64,000 bases of DNA from Anaerosomatales bacterium (GCA_030019445.1 JASEEU010000007.1:1-64000), one strand, 5' to 3'; positions 30,944-43,113 are shown, counted from the stretch's first letter. The notes: generated by a model from the sequence alone, not told the origin. A program made the numbers and translations.

Positions 30944-32029
30944 ATGCGCAAGATACTCTTCCTCGCGGCCGTGAGCCTCGTGCTCACGCTCGCCGTCGCA
31001 GGCGTAGCCTACGGCGTGATCCCGGAGGCTCCGTACGACACAAACGAGGACTGCCTCGCCTGTCACGACGTGGCTGCCGATGTGGCCGCTGCATTCTCGG
31101 TGGACTTCACCAGCAGCGTGGATCTGGATCGCTGCTGGGCGTGCCACTATCAGTCGAACCACTTCAAGCCGCTCTGGGGGTATCCAGTGGAACTCTATCC
31201 GTTGGGATGCCGCTCGTGCCACTACAACTTCCCGAGCGAGGCAGGCCGATACTTCTCGGAGATCTCGACTCCATACGGCTGGTTCACCACCGCGAGCTCA
31301 CCGTACACGGACGCCTCCGAGCTCCACTCGATTCACGTCAACGGGGACTGGGTGGCCGAGCCCGAGTATTACGCCTTCTGTGCTGCTCGGTGTCACGGCA
31401 AGGCGGCATGCTCGGCGTGTCACGGTCCAGATGAAGGGGTCGGGCACGGCGAGCATACCGGTGGCGTCTATCCTGCCGTCACCTACACCCAATCGATCGG
31501 AGCGGGCGTCGTCAGCACCGCGGTGACGTGCGTGAACTCGGCCTGCCACAGTCTTGGTGCCGCGAGTTCGGACGCCTTCGTCCCCGATTGCGGAGCGTGC
31601 CACCCTGGGCATGAGGATGTCGATTCCCTGCACGTGAGCTCTTCGAGCCAAGAGTGCGTCGACTGCCACGAGACGGCCGATGTTCGGGAGCTGCACGCCT
31701 CAAGTCCGGCGGCGTCGTGCGATCGCTGCCACACCGGCGGAACGCTGCCGGCGAGCGTCGAGTGTGCGGCCTGTCATGGTGGGCTTTCACCGATCGATCC
31801 CAACCACTACCCATCGGACGCCCACCTTGCATCAGCATCAGCCGGCTGCCGGTGTCACTCGAGGGACCTCTACACCGAGCATCTCAAGTTCGGAGTGGGG
31901 TGCGTGCAGTGCCATGAGAGCTCTGTCGACACGTTCGCGACCGCGTGGGACAAGACCTGCGATGCGTGCCACCCGGTCAAGCACGGTGCGACGGGCACCT
32001 GGTCCGGAGGCGGCGGGCGCCGCTGGTGA
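30944..32029 (+). CDS. Secreted multiheme cytochrome c (12 haem motifs), shortened paralogue of the 43-haem protein
   Basis: 361 residues with signal peptide (MRKILFLAAVSLVLTLAVAG, ending near AYG-VIP). Ten CXXCH, one CX3CH and one CX4CH motif, plus a CRCH that aligns with a CEQCH of the larger protein and so may have lost haem binding. Residues 1-215 align with 1-215 of the 43-haem protein, and 215-348 align with its residues 755-890, so about 540 middle residues and everything after 890 are missing. It ends in a Gly-rich tail without surface domains. Same promoter and leader type, hence probably the same signal. Confidence 0.9.
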   Translation: MRKILFLAAVSLVLTLAVAGVAYGVIPEAPYDTNEDCLACHDVAADVAAAFSVDFTSSVDLDRCWACHYQSNHFKPLWGYPVELYPLGCRSCHYNFPSEAGRYFSEISTPYGWFTTASSPYTDASELHSIHVNGDWVAEPEYYAFCAARCHGKAACSACHGPDEGVGHGEHTGGVYPAVTYTQSIGAGVVSTAVTCVNSACHSLGAASSDAFVPDCGACHPGHEDVDSLHVSSSSQECVDCHETADVRELHASSPAASCDRCHTGGTLPASVECAACHGGLSPIDPNHYPSDAHLASASAGCRCHSRDLYTEHLKFGVGCVQCHESSVDTFATAWDKTCDACHPVKHGATGTWSGGGGRRW

Positions 32030-32045
32030 CACCGCATTGGAACGG

Positions 32046-32080
32046 CACGGGAGCGGTGCGACAGACGCGCCGCTCCCGTG
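32046..32080 (+). terminator. Terminator after the 12-haem gene
   Basis: Perfect eleven-base stem CACGGGAGCGG/CCGCTCCCGTG with a 13-base loop, followed by TTGCCGCTCT. It directly abuts the -35 of the ilv operon promoter. Confidence 0.65.
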
Positions 32081-32109
32081 TTGCCGCTCTCGTACCGAGC
32101 AGGTATACT
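32081..32109 (+). promoter_or_regulatory. Promoter of the T-box/ilv operon
   Basis: -35 TTGCCG (32081-32086), 17-base spacer, -10 TATACT (32104-32109). It leads into a long leader with T-box features. Confidence 0.65.
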
Positions 32110-32169
32110 CGCTGCTTACAACAGCACAGCACGAACGGCGACGACGGGGACCAGTAGGGGCCAATCTCG

Positions 32170-32420
32170 GCCACAGAGAGCCGGAGAGGGTGGAAACCCG
32201 GCACGGGACGTCCCGAAGTCTCACCCCTGAGCCGCCCGGAAGAACGCACGCGACCCTCGAGCGGACGACCTCCGCGGGCGAGCGCGCAAGTAAGACGGGT
32301 CGGTGGCATCCGTTACCTGCCGCATGAGTGGGCGCATGCCATGCGTATGCGCCAATCGGGGTGGTACCGCGGGAGCACGCTCTCGTCCCTGGCCGGGGCG
32401 AAGCCATGCGCGTCTCGCGG
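32170..32420 (+). promoter_or_regulatory. T-box leader, probable leucine (CUC) specifier
   Basis: The leader shows the stem I motif AGAGAGCCGG with GGTGGAAACCCGGC, then GAAGTCTCACCCCTGAGCC. Placing the specifier six bases before GAGC, as in known T-boxes, gives CTC (32220-32222), a leucine codon. The T-box sequence GGTGGTACCGCGG lies at 32360-32372. Uncharged leucine tRNA should therefore switch on the operon. Whether control is by termination or translation is unclear; a small stem followed by TCTTTT lies near 32415-32430. Confidence 0.85.
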
Positions 32421-32507
32421 TCTTTTCGTATCCGCACCCGGTCACCCCGTTGCACCCGTCGTTCATGCGGCGAGCGGATGTCACCTTCCCCCGGGAAGGG
32501 TGGACGT

Positions 32508-34172
32508 ATGGAGCTGCGCAGCGACCGCATGAAGAAGGGGCTCACGAGGGCTCCGCATCGGAGCCTCCTCAAGGCCGATGGCCTCACCGACGAGGAGATC
32601 TCTCGCCCGTTGGTGGCCGTCGTCAACTCGGCCAACGAGATCATCCCCGGCCATCTGCAACTCGACGCCATCGCCGATGCCGTGAAGGCGGGCGTCCGCA
32701 TCGCGGGGGGCACGCCGCTGGAGGTCTCGACCATCGGTATCTGCGATGGTATCGCCATGGGGCATGCCGGCATGCGGTACTCGCTTGCCAGCCGCGAGGT
32801 CATCGCGGACTCGGTCGAGCTCGCCGTGCAGGCGCACGCCTTCGATGCGCTCGTGCTCATCCCCAACTGCGACAAGATCATCCCCGGCATGCTCATGGCT
32901 GCCGCCCGGCTCGATCTGCCCACGGTGGTCGTCTCAGGCGGCCCGATGCTCGCCGGCAAGTGGCAGGGGCGCGACGTCGATCTCGACACCGTCTTCTCCA
33001 CCGTCGGCGCGGTGAACGCAGGTGCGGTGTCCGAGGAGGACATGTGCGCGCTGGAGAACGCCGCGTGCCCGACGTGCGGCTCGTGCTCAGGGCTCTTCAC
33101 CGCCAACTCCATGAACTGCCTGACCGAGGCGATCGGCATGGGCCTGCCCGGCAACGGCACGATCCCCGCGGTCTACAGCGAGCGTATCCGGCTCGCGAAG
33201 CACGCGGGTATGCAGGTGATGGAGCTCCTCAAGAGAGGGATCACGGCACGCGACATCATGACGCCCGCCGCGATCCGCAACGGCATGACCGTGGACATGG
33301 CCTTCGGAGGCTCGAGCAACACGGTTCTCCATCTCACCGCCATCGCCCACGAAGCCGGAGCCGACATCACGCTTGCGGACTGGTCCGAGGTCTCGGCGCG
33401 CACGCCGAACCTCGTGCGCATATCGCCGGCAGGCGAGTACCACATGGAGGACCTCTACTTCGCGGGTGGCATCTCCGCCATCATGGCCGAGCTTGCCAAG
33501 CGCGACCTGGTGGACGACTCGGCCATGACCGTGACCGGTGAGAAGCTGCGCCGCACCCTCAAGAGCAGTGCCGGCGCGGACGGCACGGTCATCCGCTCCA
33601 TCGACGACCCGTACTACCCCGAGGGGGGCCTGCGCGTGCTCACCGGCAACCTCGCGCCGCGCGGAGCGGTGGTCAAGCAGTCGGCCGTCGCTCCGGAGAT
33701 GCGGCAGCATGCCGGACCGGCCCGCGTCTTCGACTCCGAAGAGGCCGCTTCCGATGCGATCCTCGGCGGGAAGATCGTCGCCGGCGACGTCGTCGTGATC
33801 CGCTACGAAGGGCCTCGGGGCGGCCCCGGGATGCGCGAGATGCTCGCTCCCACCTCGGCCGTGAAGGGCATGGGCCTCGCGAGCAGCGTCGCCCTCATCA
33901 CGGATGGCCGCTTCAGCGGCGCCACGTCCGGCGCGAGCATCGGTCACGTGAGTCCGGAGGCCGCCGAGGGCGGCCCGATGGCGCTCGTACAAGATGGCGA
34001 CACGATCGAGATCGACATCGACGCGGGAACGCTCACGCTGGCGGTCACCGATGAGCGACTCGCGGTGCGTCGTCGGGAATGGACCGCCCCCGAACCCAAG
34101 GTGAAGTCAGGCTACCTCGCCCGCTACGCGCGCTTCGTGCAGAGCGCGGACACGGGCGCGGTGTTCGAGTGA
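32508..34172 (+). CDS. ilvD: Dihydroxy-acid dehydratase
   Basis: 554 residues, normal length; the ATG at 32508 follows GGGAAGGGTGG, while the longer frame upstream runs through the T-box. Cluster ligands and core motifs are present: [12 protein letters not shown] (near 78), [10 protein letters not shown] (Cys 121) and [19 protein letters not shown] (from 187), with [20 protein letters not shown] at the C-terminal end. It converts dihydroxy-isovalerate and dihydroxy-methylvalerate to keto acids for valine, leucine and isoleucine. First gene of the operon. Confidence 0.97.
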   Translation: MELRSDRMKKGLTRAPHRSLLKADGLTDEEISRPLVAVVNSANEIIPGHLQLDAIADAVKAGVRIAGGTPLEVSTIGICDGIAMGHAGMRYSLASREVIADSVELAVQAHAFDALVLIPNCDKIIPGMLMAAARLDLPTVVVSGGPMLAGKWQGRDVDLDTVFSTVGAVNAGAVSEEDMCALENAACPTCGSCSGLFTANSMNCLTEAIGMGLPGNGTIPAVYSERIRLAKHAGMQVMELLKRGITARDIMTPAAIRNGMTVDMAFGGSSNTVLHLTAIAHEAGADITLADWSEVSARTPNLVRISPAGEYHMEDLYFAGGISAIMAELAKRDLVDDSAMTVTGEKLRRTLKSSAGADGTVIRSIDDPYYPEGGLRVLTGNLAPRGAVVKQSAVAPEMRQHAGPARVFDSEEAASDAILGGKIVAGDVVVIRYEGPRGGPGMREMLAPTSAVKGMGLASSVALITDGRFSGATSGASIGHVSPEAAEGGPMALVQDGDTIEIDIDAGTLTLAVTDERLAVRRREWTAPEPKVKSGYLARYARFVQSADTGAVFE

Positions 34173-34188
34173 CGAAGGAGGTGACGGC

Positions 34189-35943
34189 ATGCGGATGACA
34201 GGAGCCAGGGCGTTGGTGCGCTCGCTCGAGGCCGAGGGCGTGGACGTGGTGTTCGGCTACCCGGGCGGCGTCGCGCTGCCGATCTTTGATGAGCTCTACG
34301 ACGCCGAGAGCATCCGCAAGATCCTCGTGCGCCACGAGCAGGGAGCGACGCACGCTGCTGACGGCTACGCGCGCGCGACGGGCAAGCCCGGTGTCGTGCT
34401 CGTGACGAGCGGCCCCGGAGCGACGAACACGGTCACGGGGATCGCGAACGCGTACATGGACTCGATACCGATGGTGGTCATCACGGCGCAGGTCGCCACG
34501 CATGTCCTCGGCACCGACGCGTTCCAGGAGACCGACATCACCGGCATCACGATCCCGGTGACCAAACACAACTACCTGGTCAAAGACGCGTCCGAGTTGC
34601 CGGCGGCCATCCATGAGGCGTTCCACATCGCCACGACCGGCCGGCCGGGCCCCGTGCTCATCGACGTGCCCGTGGACGTGTCCAAGGCCGAGTTGGAGTA
34701 CACCAAGCCCCCGCAGGTGAGCCTGCCCGGTTACAAGCCCACGTACAAGGGCCACGCCAAGCAGATCAAGCAGGCGGCCATGCTCGTGAGCAAGGCGCGC
34801 AAGCCGCTGCTCTACGCTGGCGGCGGCGTGCTCGCGTCCGGCGCCTGGGCCGAGCTCAAGGAGCTTGCCGAGCTCATGCAGCTGCCGGTGACCACGACGA
34901 TGATGGGCAAGGGCGCGTTTCCGGAGGACCATCACCTCTGGATCGGCATGCCGGGCATGCACGGCGCCAAGTACACCAACTACTCGATCACCGAGACCGA
35001 CCTGCTCATCGCGGTGGGCGTCCGGTTCGATGACCGCGTCACCGGCAAGCTCGCTACGTTCGCGAGCAAGGCGAAGATCATCCACGTGGACATCGATCCC
35101 GCCGAGATCGGCAAGAACCGCGTCGCGGACGTGCCGATCGTCGGCGACGCCAAACACGTGCTCGCCTCGGTCACCGCCGAGCTCCGCAAGATGGGCGCCG
35201 AGCCGCGCACGGACGCGTGGATGCGCGTCATCGATGACTGGCGCGGACGTTTCCCGCTGCACTACCACGGCGACGACCCCGAGGTCCTCATGCCGCAGTT
35301 CGTTGTCGAGCGGGTGGATGCGATGTCGCGCGAGTTCAACGACGTCATCGTCGCCACGGAGGTGGGCCAGAACCAGATGTGGGCGTGCCAGTTCCACCAC
35401 GTCCGCAAGCCGCGGTCCTGGGTCTCCTCAGGCGGCCTTGGGACGATGGGGTTCGGTCTTCCCTCGGCCATCGGCGCGCAGGCCGGGCGCCCCGACGCGC
35501 TCGTGATCGACATCGCGGGCGACGGGTCGCTCCAGATGGTCTCCCAGGAACTCGCCACCGCGCGGATCCACGACCTGCCGGTCAAGGTCGTCATCTTGAA
35601 CAACGGCTTCCTCGGCATGGTCCGCCAGTGGCAGGAGCTCTTCTACGAGCGCCGCTACAGCGAGTCCGTTCTCGGCCAGGACGTGCCGGACTTCGTGAAG
35701 CTGGCCGAGGCGTACGACTGTCTCGGCATACGCGTGACGCGGCCGGCGGAGCTCGACGACGCGCTCAAGCGAGCGTTCGAGCACGACGGCCCGGCCGTGG
35801 TCGACTGCCGCGTGCATCCCGAGGAGAACGTGTTCCCGATGGTCGCACCCGGCGGCTCCATCGACGAGATGCTTGGCGGCATCCCCGGAGGACCGGTGTC
35901 CGAGATGCTCGATGACGACCTGCTCGAGGAGGTGTGGGAGTAG
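34189..35943 (+). CDS. ilvB: Acetolactate synthase, large subunit
   Basis: 584 residues; AAGGAGGTGAC before the ATG. Thiamine diphosphate enzyme: VVFGYPGGVALPIFDEL, the catalytic Glu in RHEQGATHAADGYARATG (near 50), the central FAD-binding domain, and the cofactor-binding GDGSLQMVSQELATA with LNNGFLGMVRQW (about 445-480). It makes acetolactate or acetohydroxybutyrate from pyruvate. The small subunit follows with no gap. Confidence 0.97.
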   Translation: MRMTGARALVRSLEAEGVDVVFGYPGGVALPIFDELYDAESIRKILVRHEQGATHAADGYARATGKPGVVLVTSGPGATNTVTGIANAYMDSIPMVVITAQVATHVLGTDAFQETDITGITIPVTKHNYLVKDASELPAAIHEAFHIATTGRPGPVLIDVPVDVSKAELEYTKPPQVSLPGYKPTYKGHAKQIKQAAMLVSKARKPLLYAGGGVLASGAWAELKELAELMQLPVTTTMMGKGAFPEDHHLWIGMPGMHGAKYTNYSITETDLLIAVGVRFDDRVTGKLATFASKAKIIHVDIDPAEIGKNRVADVPIVGDAKHVLASVTAELRKMGAEPRTDAWMRVIDDWRGRFPLHYHGDDPEVLMPQFVVERVDAMSREFNDVIVATEVGQNQMWACQFHHVRKPRSWVSSGGLGTMGFGLPSAIGAQAGRPDALVIDIAGDGSLQMVSQELATARIHDLPVKVVILNNGFLGMVRQWQELFYERRYSESVLGQDVPDFVKLAEAYDCLGIRVTRPAELDDALKRAFEHDGPAVVDCRVHPEENVFPMVAPGGSIDEMLGGIPGGPVSEMLDDDLLEEVWE

Positions 35944-37493
<1,550 letters not shown>

Positions 37494-37502
37494 GGGGAAG
37501 CG

Positions 37503-38648
37503 ATGCAGAAGAAGTACCTGATGACGCCGGGTCCGACGCCCGTGCCTGCCGAGGTGTTGCTCGCGCAGGCGCGGCCGATGATCCACCACCGGACACCGGA
37601 CTTCTCGGCCATCCTCATGGATGCCGTGGAGGGGCTTCAGGAAGTGTTCCAGACGGGCAACGACGTTCTCATCATGGCCGCGTCGGGCACCGGCGCCATG
37701 GAGTCGGCGTTCGCAAACTGCTTCTGTGCGGGTGACACCGTCATCGTGGCGCGCAACGGCAAGTTCGGCGACCGCATGGTGCAGCTCGGCCAGACCTACG
37801 GCCTGGCCGTGGTGGACCTGACCTACGCCTGGAACGAGACGGTCAAGCCCGCCGACATCGAGGAGGCGCTCGCCGCGCATCCCGATGCGCGCGGCGTCGT
37901 GGTGGTGCAGTCGGAGACGTCCTCGGGCGTGCTCAACGACGTCGAGGCTATCGGCGCGATCGTGAAGCGCTACGACGAGTGCGTCTTCATCGTCGACAGC
38001 ATCACGGGCATCGGGGCGGTGCCGTGCAGGACGGACGAGTGGGGGCTCGACGTCGTGATGACCGGCTCGCAGAAGGGTCTCATGCTGCCGCCGGGACTTG
38101 CGGCCGTGTCTGTCTCGGCCAAGGCGTGGAAGGCCTACGAGCGCTCCGACCTGCCGAAGTTCTACTTCGACTGGGGTCGGTACAAGAAGTCGCTCGACAA
38201 AGACACCACGCCCTTCACGCCGCCGGTCTCGCTCATCATCGGGCTCGGCGAGGCGCTCAGGATGATGCGCGAGGAGGGCATCGAGAACGTGATCGCGCGG
38301 CACTCCCGTCTGGCCGAGGCCACTCGCCGAGGGTGCGAGGCGCTCGGCCTCGCGCTCTTCGCGCCCCCCGAGGGTCGCGGCAGCGCGGTGACGCCTGTGT
38401 GGGTGCCCGAGGGTGTAGACGGCGCCAGGATCCCCAAGATCATGAAGGAGAAGTACGGCGTGACCATCGCGGGCGGCCAGGACGACTACAAGGGCCGCAT
38501 CTTCCGCATCGGCCACCTCGGCTACTTCGGGGACTTCGACATCATCACGACGCTCGCGGCGCTGGAGATGACGCTTGCCGAGCTGGGGTACGAGTTCGAG
38601 CGCGGTGCCGGCATCAAGGCCGCCGAAGCCGTCTTCATGGGGGAGTAG
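37503..38648 (+). CDS. Class V aminotransferase, probable phosphoserine/serine-type
   Basis: 381 residues. PLP-fold class V: LMTPGPTPVPAEVL at the start, IMAASGTGAMESAFANC, FIVDSITGIGAVP and the Schiff-base Lys in MTGSQKGLMLPPGL (near 193). The family includes alanine-glyoxylate and serine-pyruvate aminotransferases; in organisms lacking SerC, relatives serve as phosphoserine aminotransferase. Here it is followed four bases later by serA, which supports a role in serine synthesis. Confidence 0.85.
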   Translation: MQKKYLMTPGPTPVPAEVLLAQARPMIHHRTPDFSAILMDAVEGLQEVFQTGNDVLIMAASGTGAMESAFANCFCAGDTVIVARNGKFGDRMVQLGQTYGLAVVDLTYAWNETVKPADIEEALAAHPDARGVVVVQSETSSGVLNDVEAIGAIVKRYDECVFIVDSITGIGAVPCRTDEWGLDVVMTGSQKGLMLPPGLAAVSVSAKAWKAYERSDLPKFYFDWGRYKKSLDKDTTPFTPPVSLIIGLGEALRMMREEGIENVIARHSRLAEATRRGCEALGLALFAPPEGRGSAVTPVWVPEGVDGARIPKIMKEKYGVTIAGGQDDYKGRIFRIGHLGYFGDFDIITTLAALEMTLAELGYEFERGAGIKAAEAVFMGE

Positions 38649-38652
38649 CGAG

Positions 38653-40233
38653 ATGAAGGTACTGGTAGCAGAGAAGATCGCGGCCGCAGGTATCGAGCGG
38701 CTGAAGCGGGAGTTCGAGGTGGACGTGAAGCTCGAGCTGACGCCCGAGCAGCTCGTCGCCGAGATACCCGCGTACGACGGGTTGATCGTGCGCTCGGCCA
38801 CGAGGGCGACGCGCGAGGTCATCGAGGCGGGGACGAACCTCAAGATCATCGGTCGGGCGGGTGTGGGCGTGGACAACGTGGACGTCCAGGCCGCGACCGA
38901 GCGCGGTGTCATCGTGTGCAACGCCCCGACGAGCAACATCGTCTCGGCGGCCGAGCACACCATCGCGCTCATGCTGGCGCAGGCGCGCAACATCCCGCAG
39001 GCGAACGCGAGCATGAAGCAGTGCAAGTGGGAGCGCAGCAAGTTCACCGGCACGGAGGTGCTCGACAAGACGCTCGGCGTCGTGGGCCTCGGTCGGATCG
39101 GCGCGCTCGTGGCCGAACGCGCGCGCGGGCTCGGCATGAAGGTGCTCGCCTACGATCCGTACGTGAGCGAGGAGCGGGCCGCGCAGATGGGCATCGAGCT
39201 CGCGACGTCGCTCGAGGACCTGCTGCCCCGCGCCGACTTCCTGACGGTCCACCTGCCCAAGACCAAAGAGACGATCGGCATGTTCGGCGCCGAGCAGTTC
39301 GCGCTCATGAAAGACGGCGTGCGGCTGATGAACACGGCACGTGGCGGCATCTACCAGGAGCAGGCGCTCATCGACGCCCTCGAGAGCGGCAAGGTCGCTT
39401 CGGCGGGCGTCGACGTCTACGAGGTCGAGCCGTGCACGGACTCGCCGCTGTTCGCTTACGACCAGGTCATCGTCACGCCGCACCTCGGCGCGTCGACCTC
39501 CGAGGCGCAGGACCGCGCCGGTGAGCAGATCGCCGAGTACGTCGCCGCGGGGCTCAACGGCGAGATGGTGAGCACCGCCGTGAACATCGCGCCGGTCGCT
39601 CCCGAGGTCATGGAGCAGGTCGGGCCGTTCATCCCGCTTGCCGAGGCCATGGGCTCCGCGCTCGGCCAGATCGTGCGCGGGCACGTGAGCGACCTGCACG
39701 TGCACTTCATCGGCCAGCTTTCCGGTCAGGACACGCGCATCCTCAAGACGGCGCTCCTGAAAGGGCTGCTGACGGCGGTCACCCAGGACTCCATCAACTT
39801 CGTGAACGCGAACCTCTATGCCGAGCAACGCGGCATCCAGCTCGAGGAGCACAAACGACCTGAGAGCTTCGACTACGTGAGCGTGATGGTCATCGAAGCG
39901 TCCACCGAGGCCGGGCCCATCAAGCTCGGCGCGACGCTTGTCGGCAAGAAGAACGAGCCGCGCATCATCCTGTTCAACGACTTCGAGCTCGACATGGCGC
40001 CGAGCACGTGCATGGCGTTCCTGCAGTACGAGGACGTGCCCGGCGTCATCGGCAAGGTGGGCACCGCTCTCGGCGAGGCCAAGATCAACATCGGCTCGAT
40101 GCATGTGGGCCGCACCGAAGAAGGAGGAACCGCGCTGATGGGCATCAACGTGGACTCGCCCATCAGCTCTGAGCTACTCGACCGCATCGCCACGCAGGTC
40201 GGCGCCACCAACGCCTGGAGCGTCGAGCTCTAG
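38653..40233 (+). CDS. serA: D-3-phosphoglycerate dehydrogenase
   Basis: 526 residues, the long type. Substrate domain at the N-terminus, NAD-binding GVVGLGRIGALVAERARGLG (near 145), catalytic Arg, Glu and His regions (NTARGGIYQEQAL, TPHLGASTSEAQDRAG), an ASB domain (about 320-450) and a C-terminal ACT domain (YEDVPGVIGKVGTALGEAKI) for serine feedback. First step of serine synthesis, placed inside the branched-chain operon next to the class V aminotransferase. Confidence 0.96.
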   Translation: MKVLVAEKIAAAGIERLKREFEVDVKLELTPEQLVAEIPAYDGLIVRSATRATREVIEAGTNLKIIGRAGVGVDNVDVQAATERGVIVCNAPTSNIVSAAEHTIALMLAQARNIPQANASMKQCKWERSKFTGTEVLDKTLGVVGLGRIGALVAERARGLGMKVLAYDPYVSEERAAQMGIELATSLEDLLPRADFLTVHLPKTKETIGMFGAEQFALMKDGVRLMNTARGGIYQEQALIDALESGKVASAGVDVYEVEPCTDSPLFAYDQVIVTPHLGASTSEAQDRAGEQIAEYVAAGLNGEMVSTAVNIAPVAPEVMEQVGPFIPLAEAMGSALGQIVRGHVSDLHVHFIGQLSGQDTRILKTALLKGLLTAVTQDSINFVNANLYAEQRGIQLEEHKRPESFDYVSVMVIEASTEAGPIKLGATLVGKKNEPRIILFNDFELDMAPSTCMAFLQYEDVPGVIGKVGTALGEAKINIGSMHVGRTEEGGTALMGINVDSPISSELLDRIATQVGATNAWSVEL

Positions 40234-40246
40234 CGGCGCCGGGAAC

Positions 40247-40270
40247 GGGGCGGCGCACGGGCGTCGCCCC
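40247..40270 (+). terminator. Intercistronic hairpin between serA and leuA
   Basis: Nine-base stem GGGGCGGCG/CGTCGCCCC with one G-T pair and a six-base loop, 25 bases before the leuA start. No U-run follows, so it may be a partial terminator or a processing or stability element. Confidence 0.4.
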
Positions 40271-40294
40271 CCGGTCGAGTAAGGAGCGGTCGTC

Positions 40295-41836
40295 ATGACT
40301 GACACGGTACGGATCTTCGATACGACGCTGCGCGACGGCGAGCAGTCGCCGGGCGCGAGCATGAACACCGCCGAGAAGCTGGACATCGCCCGCCAGCTCG
40401 TGCGGCTCGGCGTGGACGTGATCGAGGCGGGCTTCCCGATCTCGAGCCCCGGCGATTTCGAGAGCGTGAGGCGGGTCGGCGAGGAGGTCGGCGACGCGGC
40501 GATCGTCTGCGCGCTGACCCGCGCCGTGCCCAAGGACATCGAGGTCGCGGCGGAGGCGCTCGAGGGCATCGCCCGCCCGCGGATCCACACGGGCATCGGC
40601 GTCTCGGACAACCACCTCCGGCACAAGTTCAAGATCTCGCGGGAAGAGGCGCTCGAGCGCGCCGAGAAGGCCGTCCGGCTGGCGCGCGCCCACACCGACG
40701 ACGTCGAGTTCTACGCCGAGGACGCCGGTCGCGCGGATCCCGCGTTCCTGTACCGCATGCTCGAAGTGGCGATCGCCGCGGGAGCGACGGTCGTGAACAT
40801 CCCGGACACGACGGGCTACGCCTACCCAGAGGTCTTCGGCGCGCTCGTCGCCGGCGTGTGCGAGAACGTCGCCGGCATCGAAGACGTGACGATCTCCGTG
40901 CACTGTCACAACGACCTCGGCATGGCGACCGCCAACTCGCTCGCCGCGGTGAAGGCGGGGGCTCGACAGGTCGAGTGCACCATCAACGGCATCGGGGAGC
41001 GGGCTGGCAACACCGCCCTTGAAGAAGTCGTCATGGCGCTTCGGCAGCGTCCCGACGTGTTCGGCGTGGACACCCGCATCAATACCCGCGAGATCGTCCG
41101 CGCGTCGCGTCTGGTCTCGAGCATCACCGGCATCCTCGTGCAGCCCAACAAGTCGATCGTGGGCGCCAACGCATTCGCGCACTCCTCGGGCATCCATCAG
41201 GACGGCGTGCTCAAGGAGCGCAGCACGTACGAGATCATCGACCCCGCCGAGGTGGGCGCGGGCGGGTCGAGCATCGTGCTGACCGCGCGCTCGGGACGTC
41301 ATGCCCTGCGCCATCGGCTCGAAGACCTCGGCTACGAACTGCCGGACGATGAGTTCGAGCGCGTCTACGACGCCTTCCTCGACGTCGCCGACAAGAAGAA
41401 GGAGGTCTACGACGAGGACCTCGAAGCGATCGTCGGCGAGAGCGAGCGCACCGTCGATGAGGTCTACCACCTCGCGCAGGTGCACGTGAGCTGCGGTGAT
41501 CCCGGCATCCCCACGGCGACGGTCGAACTGGTGTCGCGTGAAGGCGAGCACCTCATCGACTCCAGTCACGGCAACGGACCGGTGGATGCGGTGTACAACG
41601 CCATCAACCGCATCGTCGCCGTGCCCAACGACCTCACCGAGTTCTCGGTGCAGTCGGTCACGCGCGGCATCGACGCCATGGGCGAGGTCACCATACGGGT
41701 GCGTTCCGAGGACGGCCGCGTGTTCACCGGCCGAGGCGCGCACCCCGACATCATCGTGGCGTCCGCGAAGGCGTACACGAACGCGCTCAACCGCCTGCTC
41801 GTGAGCCAGAAGAAAGCCGACATCGAGGAGTTGTGA
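40295..41836 (+). CDS. leuA: 2-isopropylmalate synthase
   Basis: 513 residues. HMGL-like TIM barrel with [19 protein letters not shown] at the start (metal-binding Asp), [19 protein letters not shown] (His ligands, near 205) and [19 protein letters not shown], then the C-terminal regulatory LeuA dimer domain (about 385-505) for leucine feedback. It condenses acetyl-CoA with ketoisovalerate. ATG after TAAGGAG. The related gene at 53426 is cimA, which carries the citramalate-type motifs. Confidence 0.95.
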   Translation: MTDTVRIFDTTLRDGEQSPGASMNTAEKLDIARQLVRLGVDVIEAGFPISSPGDFESVRRVGEEVGDAAIVCALTRAVPKDIEVAAEALEGIARPRIHTGIGVSDNHLRHKFKISREEALERAEKAVRLARAHTDDVEFYAEDAGRADPAFLYRMLEVAIAAGATVVNIPDTTGYAYPEVFGALVAGVCENVAGIEDVTISVHCHNDLGMATANSLAAVKAGARQVECTINGIGERAGNTALEEVVMALRQRPDVFGVDTRINTREIVRASRLVSSITGILVQPNKSIVGANAFAHSSGIHQDGVLKERSTYEIIDPAEVGAGGSSIVLTARSGRHALRHRLEDLGYELPDDEFERVYDAFLDVADKKKEVYDEDLEAIVGESERTVDEVYHLAQVHVSCGDPGIPTATVELVSREGEHLIDSSHGNGPVDAVYNAINRIVAVPNDLTEFSVQSVTRGIDAMGEVTIRVRSEDGRVFTGRGAHPDIIVASAKAYTNALNRLLVSQKKADIEEL

Positions 41837-41837
41837 C

Positions 41838-43106
41838 ATGCCGCGATCGATGACCATCACCGAGAAGATCCTCGCGGCCCATGCGGGGTTGGCCGAGGTC
41901 GAGCCCGGACAGCTGATCGAGTGCGATCTCGACATCGTGCTCGCCAACGACGTGACGGCGCCTATCGCCATCCGCGAGTTCCGGCGGATCGGCCAGCCGA
42001 GGGTCTGGGATCCTGAGCGCATCGCGCTCGTGCCCGACCACTACACGCCAAACAAGGACATCAAGTCGGCCGAGCAGGCCAAGATGGTGCGTGACTTCGC
42101 TCGAGAGCAGGGCGTGACGCACTACTACGAGATCGGGTGCATGGGCGTCGAGCACGCGTTGCTGCCCGAGCAGGGCGTCGTCGGTCCGGGCGATGTCATC
42201 ATCGGCGCCGACAGCCACACCTGCACCTACGGTGCGCTCGGCGCGTTCGCCACGGGCGTGGGGTCGACCGACGCCGCCGTCGGCATGGCCACCGGCCAGG
42301 CGTGGTTCAAGGTGCCCGCCTCGCTCAAGTTCGTCGTCGACGGCGAGCTCGGGTCGTGGGTGAGCGCAAAAGACGTCATCCTGCACATCATCGGGATGAT
42401 CGGTGTGGACGGTGCGCTCTACCAGGCGATGGAGTTCACCGGGAGCACCATCTCGGCGCTCGATATGGACGGCCGCATGACCATCTGCAACATGGCCATC
42501 GAAGCGGGCGGCAAGAGCGGCATCATCGCTCCCGACGACGTGACTCGCGCCTACGTGGAGGGACGCGCCGAGCGCCCCTGGACCGAGCACGCCTCGGATG
42601 AGGACGCCTCCTACGCCGCAGTGTACGAGATCGACGCCTCGGCCATCAGGCCAACCGTCTCCTTCCCGCACCTGCCGAGCAACACGAGAGCCGCCGAGGA
42701 CAGCCGGGACGTGCGCGTGGACCAGGTCGTCATCGGTTCGTGCACCAACGGCCGCCTCGAGGACATGCGCGTCGCGGCGAGCGTGCTGAAGGGCCGTACG
42801 GTCCACCGGGATGTGCGGCTCATCGTGATACCAGCCACCCAGAAGGTCTACCGCGACATGATGCACGAGGGGCTCACGGACATCTTCCTCGATGCGGGCG
42901 CGGCGGTCTCCACCCCCACGTGTGGTCCGTGCCTCGGCGGGCACATGGGCATCCTCGCGGCGGGTGAGCGCGCCGTGGCGACGACCAACCGCAACTTCGT
43001 CGGTCGCATGGGCGATCCCACGAGCGAGGTCTACCTGTCGAGCCCGGCGGTTGCCGCGGCGACAGCCGTCATGGGGCACATCGCGGTGCCCGAGGACCTG
43101 GAGTAG
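41838..43106 (+). CDS. leuC: 3-isopropylmalate dehydratase, large subunit
   Basis: 422 residues, one base after leuA. Aconitase-family motifs: [40 protein letters not shown], the 4Fe-4S cysteines in [15 protein letters not shown] (near 300) and [14 protein letters not shown] (near 360). The short HACN type found in archaea and many anaerobes. Its small subunit leuD is not next to it but 7.7 kb away at 50836, beyond a cytochrome block. Confidence 0.95.
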   Translation: MPRSMTITEKILAAHAGLAEVEPGQLIECDLDIVLANDVTAPIAIREFRRIGQPRVWDPERIALVPDHYTPNKDIKSAEQAKMVRDFAREQGVTHYYEIGCMGVEHALLPEQGVVGPGDVIIGADSHTCTYGALGAFATGVGSTDAAVGMATGQAWFKVPASLKFVVDGELGSWVSAKDVILHIIGMIGVDGALYQAMEFTGSTISALDMDGRMTICNMAIEAGGKSGIIAPDDVTRAYVEGRAERPWTEHASDEDASYAAVYEIDASAIRPTVSFPHLPSNTRAAEDSRDVRVDQVVIGSCTNGRLEDMRVAASVLKGRTVHRDVRLIVIPATQKVYRDMMHEGLTDIFLDAGAAVSTPTCGPCLGGHMGILAAGERAVATTNRNFVGRMGDPTSEVYLSSPAVAAATAVMGHIAVPEDLE

Positions 43107-43113
43107 GGTCGGT

